Origin: CS4-C045 sp963844115
GTDB taxonomy: Bacteria > Planctomycetota > Planctomycetia > Pirellulales > UBA7805
Direction of reading: 5' to 3'
DNA length: 64,000 nucleotides
NCBI GenBank assembly: GCA_963844115.1
Contig: CAWJNN010000049.1
Location: forward strand, 1 to 64,000
The position numbers and the translations under genes are program-made. Below the pieces are notes generated by a model. The model saw only the letters and a list, made by a program, of their open reading frames with translations. It was not told where the DNA came from and did not search any database. Positions within the stretch are counted from its first letter, which is position 1. Each line of letters opens with the position of its first letter. This document shows positions 57,626 through 64,000 of the stretch, piece after piece.

Positions 57626-59164
57626 ATGGCCAAGGTCAGCGTAGACAAACTCATTGAACTCGTTAAGCGTAGCGGTCTGGTTGAGAATAAGAAACTGCTC
57701 AACGAGACGCTGGCTGAGCTGAAGGTACAGTCTGGCGGCGAGTACCCCAATGACGCCGCCCAGGTTGCCGAGCATCTAGTCGAAAGCGGCCTGATCACGA
57801 AGTGGCAAAGCGACAAACTCTTGGAGAGTCGCCACAAGGGGTTCTTCCTGGGCAAGTACAAATTGCTCGGCCATCTGGGTACCGGTGGCATGAGCAGCGT
57901 TTACCTGGCCGACCACGTGATCATGCGCCGGCGGGTGGCGATCAAAGTACTGCCGGCGAAGAAGGTTGGCAATTCGTCCTATCTTGCTCGCTTCCAGCAA
58001 GAGGCTCAAGCGGTCGCCCGCTTGAATCACAAGAACATCGTCCGCGCCTACGATATCGATTCCGACAAAAATATTCACTACATCGTCATGGAGTTCATCG
58101 ACGGCAAAGACCTGCAACGAACTGTCAAGGATGATGGGCCGTTGGATTACGAAACGGTGGCCAACTACATAGCTCAGGCCGCCGAAGGACTTGAACATGC
58201 CCATCAGGCTGGATTGATCCACCGGGATATCAAGCCGGCGAACCTGCTGGTCGACGAAAAGGGCGTTGTCAAAATCCTGGATATGGGTCTCGCGCGATTT
58301 ACCGACGAAGATCGAGCATCATTAACCGTCGCGCATGACGAAAACGTATTGGGAACAGCCGATTACCTGGCTCCAGAGCAGGCGATCAATAGCCACAACG
58401 TCGATAACCGGGCCGACATCTACAGCCTCGGCTGCACCGCCTATTATCTGTTGACCGGCCACCCCCCCTTCCCCGAAGGAACGTTGACCGAGCGATTAAT
58501 GGCACATCAGCAGAAAAAGCATGCCAGTATTCTGGTCGATCGCCCGGACGCCCCTAAGGATCTGGTTGCGATCTGTGAAATGATGATGGCGAAGTCTCGT
58601 GATCAGCGGCATGCGAATGCCGGACTCGTTGCCATCGATATGGCCCGTTGGCTAAACCGTCGAGGCCATTCCTTTCAAACCGCCAGTGATAGTGGAACAG
58701 GTAGTGGGAATTTGACCGCCGCGGCGCAGGCCGCTCGACAAATTGCCGCAGATTCCGGGCGCGGTGGCACTACTGACGATCGCCGCTCGCCGTTACCGCC
58801 GCGGCGCATGCCCAAGAAATCGGAACTCCACGATACAATCGCCGACTCGACGCGCGAGACGCAGGCGGGTGGCAGGTCGGCGTCACCGGACACTGCGGCC
58901 AATCCCGAACGCCAACAGCTTCTGAAAGCCAAGCCACTTGACGAGCAACCAACCGTCACGGATGCCGATGGCGGCCCAATCCTTATCGATACCGTCGGGG
59001 ATGCACCCCGGCCGCTGTCCCTAGCGGAGCAGAGGGCGACCAAACGACGACCGCAAGCTGTTCCTGTCGGTGTTTGGATTGCCCTGGGGGCCGGAGTGGT
59101 CGTTTTGCTAGGGTTGATAGGTATGGTGATAAATGAAATCTTCGAGTCCGGTGCCGGCCCTTAG
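57626..59164 (+). CDS. Membrane-anchored Ser/Thr protein kinase
   Basis: About 512 residues. A short N-terminal helical domain (VDKLIELVKRSGLVENKKLL; HLVESGLITKWQSDKLL) precedes the kinase: LLGHLGTGGMSSVYLADH (glycine loop), VAIKVLPAKK (Lys), LIHRDIKPANLLV (catalytic loop), ILDMGLARF (DFG as DMG), GTADYLAPEQA and NRADIYSLGCTAYYLLTG. A Ser/Thr/Ala/Arg-rich linker leads to one C-terminal helix (VGVWIALGAGVVVLLGLIGM) and a short tail. The N-terminal domain occurs in many planctomycete kinases. DMG still has the metal Asp and is common there. ATG 57626 was chosen; upstream sequence in frame has no homology. Confidence 0.9.
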   Translation: MAKVSVDKLIELVKRSGLVENKKLLNETLAELKVQSGGEYPNDAAQVAEHLVESGLITKWQSDKLLESRHKGFFLGKYKLLGHLGTGGMSSVYLADHVIMRRRVAIKVLPAKKVGNSSYLARFQQEAQAVARLNHKNIVRAYDIDSDKNIHYIVMEFIDGKDLQRTVKDDGPLDYETVANYIAQAAEGLEHAHQAGLIHRDIKPANLLVDEKGVVKILDMGLARFTDEDRASLTVAHDENVLGTADYLAPEQAINSHNVDNRADIYSLGCTAYYLLTGHPPFPEGTLTERLMAHQQKKHASILVDRPDAPKDLVAICEMMMAKSRDQRHANAGLVAIDMARWLNRRGHSFQTASDSGTGSGNLTAAAQAARQIAADSGRGGTTDDRRSPLPPRRMPKKSELHDTIADSTRETQAGGRSASPDTAANPERQQLLKAKPLDEQPTVTDADGGPILIDTVGDAPRPLSLAEQRATKRRPQAVPVGVWIALGAGVVVLLGLIGMVINEIFESGAGP

Positions 59165-59654
59165 CGCCAATCGACAGGCCTCCTGAACTGGAGGTTTCAT
59201 CTCAGCAGCGCCACGCATCGTTCGCTCTACGATGCTGATCCAGTGCGCTGATCGCAGTGCGCGATCCTGTGCGCTGATCCTGTGCGGCGCAACAATGCGC
59301 AACCGAACTTTTCGCGAAGCGTTCGCGCGGTCCGAAACGCAAAGCGATCGGCGACAAAATCCGCCACGATCACCGTCCGGGAATGACTATACATATGACC
59401 AGTGTACGGCTGACGCTAACCGCTTGAACTACAATCACTTGCAATGTTCACTTGTATACTAGTGATATCAAACGTAATATTGATTGGTGGGCGACGACCA
59501 CTTTTTCTCCACTCCTCCTTCGCCCTCTTATCCAACGGAATGCTTCGTTTGCCGCGAACGATTTGCGGTATCAACGGATTGAATCCCCCCAGGATGACAT
59601 TTTCTTGTTTCTGCGCTCGTTTTGCGTCGATCTTAGCAACAGGGCAGGTAACAA
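59165..59654. other. Intergenic region with short repeats
   Basis: 490 bases without a convincing gene. A CCTCC/GGAGG stem near 59178-59193 could be part of the kinase terminator. GCTGATCC(A/T)GTGCGC-like units recur at about 59238, 59253 and 59271, an approximately 15-18-bp repeat. A start-free run before 59655 has no supported promoter. Confidence 0.4.
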
Positions 59655-60368
59655 ATGCGTACTACGCGAGACTCGAAATTGGCAGGGCTGCGTCGTCGAA
59701 ACGCCCGTGTGGCGACTTCGAGCCGAGGACGTTCTTTGCCTGGCAAGCGCGCCCGCGGGACGCAGCGCAACGAGTGCCTTCCGTTCTCGCCGCCCGAAGA
59801 CTGGTACGAGCCGGAAGAAGTCGTCAAGCATGATCCGTATGAAGTTCGGTTCATTCAACAGCCCCCAGGCAAAGGCTATCGGCACGTCGTCACGGTTCAG
59901 GAAGTTCGGCAGCGGCTAAATCAGTTGCCGGCCGCGTTCGTCGCTCCGCTTGAGGTCGTCCAGCTAAGCCGCATGACGCAAAAGAAGGAATTGTTTCCGT
60001 GCTATGGAATGCAGTGGGGTACATCGGTCTATCTCTATCCGATCGAAGCCGACCTGGTCGAACACCACTGCCGACCTCCGAAGCCGGCTCAGGTGCAAGA
60101 GGCCAATATGTACGGCGGACATTGGGTTCAGAAAGGACCACGACGCTGGCAGCTGATCTGGACGGAACAGACCGCCCGGGACTTCTACCTGAACAATATC
60201 CTGATGCACGAAATTGGCCACCTGCTGGATGCCCGCAACTCCACCTACGCCGACCGTGAACGGTACGCGGAATGGTTTGCGACGGAACATGGCTACAAAC
60301 CGACGCGCCAACCCAAGCGTGGTCGGCAAAAGTCCCGCCGTCCCAAGCGCCGCCACCACAAGATGTAA
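59655..60368 (+). CDS. HEIGH-motif metalloprotease-like protein
   Basis: 237 residues. Near residue 190 is ILMHEIGHLLDARN, an HExxH zinc motif followed by Asp, in a short minimal-protease-like setting; YAEWFATEHGY follows. The N-terminus (MRTTRDSKLAGLRRRN) and the C-terminus (RQPKRGRQKSRRPKRRHHKM) are very basic, as if to bind nucleic acid or an acidic surface. No signal peptide. The middle carries QWGTSVYLYPIEADLVE and WQLIWTEQTARDFYL. The family is not known to me beyond the HExxH motif. It ends 46 bases before a perfect palindrome. Confidence 0.65.
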   Translation: MRTTRDSKLAGLRRRNARVATSSRGRSLPGKRARGTQRNECLPFSPPEDWYEPEEVVKHDPYEVRFIQQPPGKGYRHVVTVQEVRQRLNQLPAAFVAPLEVVQLSRMTQKKELFPCYGMQWGTSVYLYPIEADLVEHHCRPPKPAQVQEANMYGGHWVQKGPRRWQLIWTEQTARDFYLNNILMHEIGHLLDARNSTYADRERYAEWFATEHGYKPTRQPKRGRQKSRRPKRRHHKM

Positions 60369-60414
60369 GTCCCGCGCGGTCAGCACTGCGCTGCGCCTCC
60401 AAGCCCTCGCCCTC

Positions 60415-60486
60415 CCGTACGATGGGACTCCGATCCCGTCGCTGCCTCGCTGTCATGTGCGACGGGATCGGAGTCCCATCGTACGG
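60415..60486. repeat. Perfect palindrome, 28-nt arms
   Basis: Arms 60415-60442 and 60459-60486 are exact reverse complements with a 16-nt loop; the left arm begins CCGTACGATGGGACTCC. It lies between the HEIGH protein and larE, which converge here, so it may stop transcription both ways. It shares a core with 35140-35213. Confidence 0.85.
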
Positions 60487-60503
60487 ACGGTTGCGCCCGA
60501 TCC

Positions 60504-61361
60504 CTACGAACGATTGACGATCTCAATCGGCAACACGAGATTCTGACTGCCGGATCGGAAGCCTTCCAGGTCCAACGAGACGTACTGGAAGCCGAGCTCA
60601 CGAAATTTGGTGACCAACGGTGCTCGAAAATCAGGGGCCGTTAGCTTGGGCAGATCGTCGATCGCAACTTCCAGGCGAGCCAGATCGCCCTTGTGATACC
60701 GAACGCGAACTTCTCGCAAACCGGCACCGCGCAGGAACCGCTCGGCCGCGTCAATCATGGCTAACCGCTCCGGCGTGACTTCTTCGCCATAGGCGACCCG
60801 GCTCGACAAGCAAGGCGACGCCGGCTTGTTCCATACCGGCAATTCCCATCTGGCTGCCAGCTGGCGCACTTCGTCCTTCGTGATGCCACAATCGGCGAGC
60901 GGACTCAGCACCCGATGCTCGTCCGCAGCTCGTAGCCCGGGCCGAAAGTCACCCTGGTCATCCACGTTGGCGCCATTAAACACAACCGCAACGCCCAATC
61001 GATCACAAAGATCGCCCAGATGGTCATAGAGTTCGGTCTTGCAGTGGTAGCAACGATCGGCCCGGTTGGCGACGTAGTCGGGATTCTCGAATTCGGAAGT
61101 AGCGAGCGTCTCGTGACGGATCCCGATCAGATGGGCAATCCGCCGGGCCTCTTCCAACTCGCCATCAGCAAGACTTGGGCTCACGCCCGTGACGGCAATG
61201 GCTCGATCGCCGAGCGCCAAACAGGCGGCCTTCGCGACGACCGCGCTATCGACACCCCCAGAAAACGCCACGGCACAACTCTCAAATTGGGCGGCGTATT
61301 GCAGTAGTCGGTCGGTTTTCTCGTCCAGATTGACCATGGTCTGTAACGCCAGCCCATTCAT
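60504..61361 (-). CDS. larE: ATP-dependent sacrificial sulfur transferase LarE
   Basis: 285 residues. The PP-loop is VAFSGGVDSAVVAKAA; next come EARRIAHLIGIRHETL, NRADRCYHCKTELYDHL with CYxCK, and NGANVDDQGDFRPGLRAA. NKPASPCLSSRVAYGEEV holds the Cys that gives up sulfur in enzymes of the Lactobacillus plantarum LarE type. LarE makes the nickel-pincer nucleotide of lactate racemase, but homologs occur widely and larB/larC are not in this window. ATG 61361 has AGGA about 10 bases upstream; ATG 61337 is an alternative. Confidence 0.93.
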   Translation of the reverse strand: MNGLALQTMVNLDEKTDRLLQYAAQFESCAVAFSGGVDSAVVAKAACLALGDRAIAVTGVSPSLADGELEEARRIAHLIGIRHETLATSEFENPDYVANRADRCYHCKTELYDHLGDLCDRLGVAVVFNGANVDDQGDFRPGLRAADEHRVLSPLADCGITKDEVRQLAARWELPVWNKPASPCLSSRVAYGEEVTPERLAMIDAAERFLRGAGLREVRVRYHKGDLARLEVAIDDLPKLTAPDFRAPLVTKFRELGFQYVSLDLEGFRSGSQNLVLPIEIVNRS

Positions 61362-61766
61362 AAAAAACAAGATCCTCTACCGCGCGACTGCTGACGCACT
61401 AAGGATGAGCTCGACCTTCGTGCAGGTGGGTGCCTTGGAACTAAGTTTCGTGATCCAAACGCTTTGTTCCGGAGCAGGTTGCGCCGGGCGCCGGCTATAC
61501 GGCCCTCAAATCCTTTAAAAAGGCTCCCGATGAGCTCGTTTAGCGGCTCACCCCAGCATTGCATCAACCGTGAGACACGGCAGAGGACTTGCTGCAGTGC
61601 ATGGTATCGCAGCAGCGTGTTGAGGGCAAGAAATAGGGCAAGAAATATCGCGTACCGCTGGCCGCGTTCGCCGTCAAAACGGCGGCATTTCATGGACAAT
61701 GGGCGAAATTGAATGGCTCAGCCGGCCGCGACCGGCCACGCGGCATCGAAGTCGTTGACAAACCCA
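61362..61766. other. Intergenic region, one weak ORF
   Basis: 405 bases. A minus-strand ORF (61358-61699, about 113 codons, hydrophobic near FLALFLALNTLLRYHALQQV) is open but overlaps larE's start and has no recognised motif, so I do not call it. I see no repeat or clear promoter. Confidence 0.35.
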
Positions 61767-62858
61767 CTAATCGTTCTTGTCGGAATCAGGCTCACGAATC
61801 AGGGGCTCCATGACCTTGGTGTTTCGCTCAACCGCCAGGATGATCGTCTGTTGTTCAACACCATTCTTGCTGGTTGCGACCACAGGAATCACTTGACGCT
61901 TGTCTGGAAACGCCATCCGGACCGTAAAGGTTCCATCCTCGCGCATTTCGATAGGCTCGCCGCGAAACGTCAAATGCGAATCTGGCGAAGTTAACCCATA
62001 GACGATCAGTTCGGCTTCCACATTGAAGTCCATCTTCTTCCGACAGCGACCAAGACTCTCGGCCCCGTTGCCAAATCGCGTGACCAGCGGAGTTCCCATC
62101 GGACGTCGTAGCCGCTCTTCGAACAACTCGCGCAGTTCCCCAGCCGAGCCATTCGGATTATCACCGCCGCTCATCGCATAGATCTTGTCGCAGTTTTCGG
62201 CCACATCCTTCCAGTTCTGGTCAAGTTCGTCGTAGGAGCTTGGCGGTGGCGTGGCGACGACATTGCTGCGGGCAATCGCATGAAAACGTTCATCGGTCGC
62301 CATGTATCCAATCTCGGCACGGAATTTACCGGGAGGATCGCTGACATCCACGTACCACGTATTCACTCCACCGTGGATATCAATCACCCGCACAGCCCGT
62401 TCGACGGTGCCTGTCTCGGGTACCGCCAACAGCCGCAGCACCGGTCGAGCTGTGTGCCAGTGTTCGCCCAGGGCAGCCGCGGCGCGCTGCACACTCTTGC
62501 TCTTCAGCTCCCAGGAGACTTGCAGCCAAAAGGGGCCACGAACCATGGCCACCAGACGGTCGCGTGACGACGATCTCCGACCATCTTGATCGTTGCTCAG
62601 CAGCTTCAATAGCCGCTGAGCGGACTGAAATCGCTTGATGTGCTTTGGTTTTTCCCGACGATGGACCGGTACGACTTCCCGCGACGATCGTTGCACGTTG
62701 CTCGACCCCGTTTTCCGTCGCGATTGCGACCGGGCAGTTCGGACTAACGCACGAATCAGGTCTTCCTTGCGCATTGCGTGCCAGCCCGAAACGCCGTCTT
62801 TTTTGGCCATTTGGCCCAATTCTTTCACATTCAGGGAACGTAGAGAGGCCGGGGTCAT
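61767..62858 (-). CDS. Rho_N plus DUF4912 protein
   Basis: 363 residues. The first 45 (MTPASLRSLNVKELGQMAKK and HAMRKEDLIRALVR) are a Rho N-terminal/SAP-like nucleic-acid-binding helix bundle. After a basic linker comes a DUF4912-type domain: RDRLVAMVRGPFWLQVSWEL, then VRVIDIHGGVNTWYVDVSDP and KFRAEIGYMATDERFHAIAR. The C-terminal third is beta-rich (RGEPIEMREDGTFTVRMAFP). DUF4912 proteins are linked to sporulation in some bacteria and are uncharacterised here. ATG 62858 has an AGGT 8 bases upstream. Confidence 0.82.
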   Translation of the reverse strand: MTPASLRSLNVKELGQMAKKDGVSGWHAMRKEDLIRALVRTARSQSRRKTGSSNVQRSSREVVPVHRREKPKHIKRFQSAQRLLKLLSNDQDGRRSSSRDRLVAMVRGPFWLQVSWELKSKSVQRAAAALGEHWHTARPVLRLLAVPETGTVERAVRVIDIHGGVNTWYVDVSDPPGKFRAEIGYMATDERFHAIARSNVVATPPPSSYDELDQNWKDVAENCDKIYAMSGGDNPNGSAGELRELFEERLRRPMGTPLVTRFGNGAESLGRCRKKMDFNVEAELIVYGLTSPDSHLTFRGEPIEMREDGTFTVRMAFPDKRQVIPVVATSKNGVEQQTIILAVERNTKVMEPLIREPDSDKND

Positions 62859-63550
62859 AGAGCATACCTCGCAGCCGTATTCGTTACTTCAAGACGAGCT
62901 TCAAGACGAGACGGCGTTGTTCTTGTGGACGCCATCCGTGACGGGGCGCAAAAGCGCTAATTGTCAAGCGGGACGGTCCGTGGCCGCGCGAAGGGCAGGA
63001 AACTGGGGCAGATACGTGGCAGCCTCCAAAGATTTGAAGGCCCTCGGTTGGGATGAATTCGAGGAATCGAACCTTACCGAACCGGCCGCCGGTACCTGAC
63101 GAATGTATCGACTTTGATACATTTGAGTCTAATTGGGATTAGTTATTTGGCAACTGCTTCACCACGGTCGCGTCGAACACAGCCGAAGACCTACTTCGTT
63201 AGGCGTTCTCACAGCAGCACTTACAGCACCAAAACTGTGCGAGGTCGAGTTAATAGGCACCTCCGCCACGAATCGGCAAATACAAGGACTTCACGACCGT
63301 AGGCGAATCGCCCCGATTTCCTGGCGCTCGTCGATGATCAGAAGCGTTATGTTCAGTGACCAGGTGAGCAGCTGGCCGAAGCCGACGACCATTCGGCCAT
63401 CAAGCGGGTTACCATCAGCAAATTGTTTAGTTGACCGGCTATTTCGTATTGATTAGATTGTCGACCTTGGAATTGCGAAAGGCTACGCTCCCTGCCGTCG
63501 AAACGGCGTTTTTGAACTTAGTTCAGGGGGCGTTACGCGACGCGTAGCTT
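62859..63550. other. 692-bp region without a supported gene
   Basis: Several short open frames cross it in different directions, none with a recognisable motif or ribosome site. A TATCGACTTTGATA palindrome at about 63105-63118 is visible. An AT-rich stretch near 63100-63150 could carry the promoter of the following genes. Confidence 0.35.
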
Positions 63551-63772
63551 GTGACGAATCCCTCCGACGATCGGTCTGCGGTGGCCAAAGCGATGGCGTG
63601 GGCCGCTCGCGTGATGACCATCTCCATCGAGATGGTTTTGCCCGGCGTTTTGGGCCTGTGGTTCGACAACCTGTTGGGTACTAAGGTCCCATTCACACTG
63701 CTGGGGTTCGCCGGAGGTTTGACGTTCGCCATCTGGCATCTCTTAAAGATGACCGGGGTCAAGAAAAAATAG
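63551..63772 (+). CDS. AtpZ-like small membrane protein
   Basis: 73 residues starting with GTG at 63551. Two hydrophobic segments (AWAARVMTISIEMVLPGVLG; FTLLGFAGGLTFAIWHLLKM) and the LPGVLGLWFDNLLG context resemble AtpZ/AtpI-like subunits that precede F-type ATP synthase genes and may conduct Mg or Ca. The next gene is another small membrane protein, consistent with an atp operon continuing past 64000. No catalytic residues. Confidence 0.7.
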   Translation: MTNPSDDRSAVAKAMAWAARVMTISIEMVLPGVLGLWFDNLLGTKVPFTLLGFAGGLTFAIWHLLKMTGVKKK

Positions 63773-63809
63773 AAATGGTGCCCGGTTACCATTCAACGCG
63801 GTCCGAAAC

Positions 63810-64000
63810 TTGAATACAAACGTAACGCCAACCAGCCTCCCAGATCAGTTGATGACCTACTGCCTCTATGCGATCGCGGGTTTTGTCATGGTTGCGCTAA
63901 CGGTGTTCGCCGGGTTGACTGGCGGTAGCGCAGGTCTGACGGCGTGCCTGATCGCGGCCCTGGTTTGCATCGCCGGAGCCGTTGCCGGCGATTCGATCGG
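63810..64000 (+). CDS. Start of an AtpI-like membrane protein, cut by the window end
   Basis: An open frame begins with TTG at 63810 and runs off the end. The visible 63 residues contain two hydrophobic segments (YAIAGFVMVALTVFAGLTGG; LTACLIAALVCIAGAVAGDS). A later in-frame ATG lies at 63852. With the AtpZ-like gene 37 bases upstream, it is probably the AtpI-like second gene of the ATP synthase operon. Confidence 0.5.
   Translation, partial: MNTNVTPTSLPDQLMTYCLYAIAGFVMVALTVFAGLTGGSAGLTACLIAALVCIAGAVAGDSI

Noticed and set aside
57584..57775. Upstream part of the glutaredoxin-like frame
   Set aside because: It is antisense to the kinase N-terminal domain and has no homology to the family.
61358..61699. 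113-codon minus-strand ORF upstream of larE
   Set aside because: No family motif, overlaps the larE start region, and composition is ambiguous; left as intergenic.

Overview
The window looks like chromosomal DNA from a planctomycete, probably a Pirellulales-type member. The evidence is a set of families concentrated in that phylum: a TIGR03000 protein, a PVC-type HEAT/cytochrome c protein, DUF1080, a sulfatase, an HTTM protein with its usual partner, a DUF11 lipoprotein, a planctomycete DUF457-type membrane protein and two Hanks-type kinases. This placement rests on recognised families, not on a marker-gene tree. I saw no rRNA, tRNA or CRISPR array.

Layout. 1-7.5 kb: the end of an unknown protein and a giant secreted macroglobulin-like protein. 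7.8-14 kb (minus): an aminotransferase, a phosphohexomutase-like pseudoenzyme, and three secreted proteins (DUF11 lipoprotein plus two paralogs). 14-23 kb: a LolA-like secreted protein, a PVC/HEAT/cytochrome protein, an EF-hand protein, a histidine phosphatase, pdxA, a membrane protein and asd. 23-29 kb: truA, a GT4 glycosyltransferase, a variant kinase, accA, cvpA and a membrane metal-dependent hydrolase. 29.1-32.9 kb: an accessory island between two identical 90-bp direct repeats, holding transposase relics, a long palindrome, a DUF6088/AbiEii toxin-antitoxin pair and a REP-associated (RAYT) transposase. 32.9-39.4 kb: dtd, the HTTM pair, the TIGR03000 protein, a RodA/FtsW protein and a sulfatase. 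39.5-46.2 kb (minus): a tightly coupled operon of TPR/peptidase, MazG-like, large membrane protein and ABC ATPase. 46.3-51.7 kb: a TIGR03960 radical SAM protein, a Rieske protein, DUF1080, a HAD phosphatase and a thioredoxin-like protein. 51.9-57.6 kb (minus): an atypical metallophosphoesterase, a radical SAM enzyme and a flavoprotein separated by period-7 repeat arrays, then thiO, a TIGR04282 protein and a glutaredoxin-like protein. 57.6-64 kb: a kinase, a HEIGH-motif protein, larE, a Rho_N/DUF4912 protein and what may be the start of an ATP synthase operon.

Two properties affect the whole annotation. First, at least 15 otherwise well-conserved genes or junctions are split by apparent one-base shifts, many in or beside short G/C or A runs. 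I read these as assembly indels, not mass pseudogenisation, and merged the halves into single genes. Second, the intergenic DNA is rich in long, near-perfect palindromes and in heptameric repeats. The heptamer arrays touch the start codons of two genes in the 52-55 kb cluster. The strongest candidates for undescribed biology are that heptamer-separated metallophosphoesterase/radical SAM/flavoprotein cluster, the repeat-bounded AbiE-like island, and the TPR-peptidase/MazG/ABC operon.
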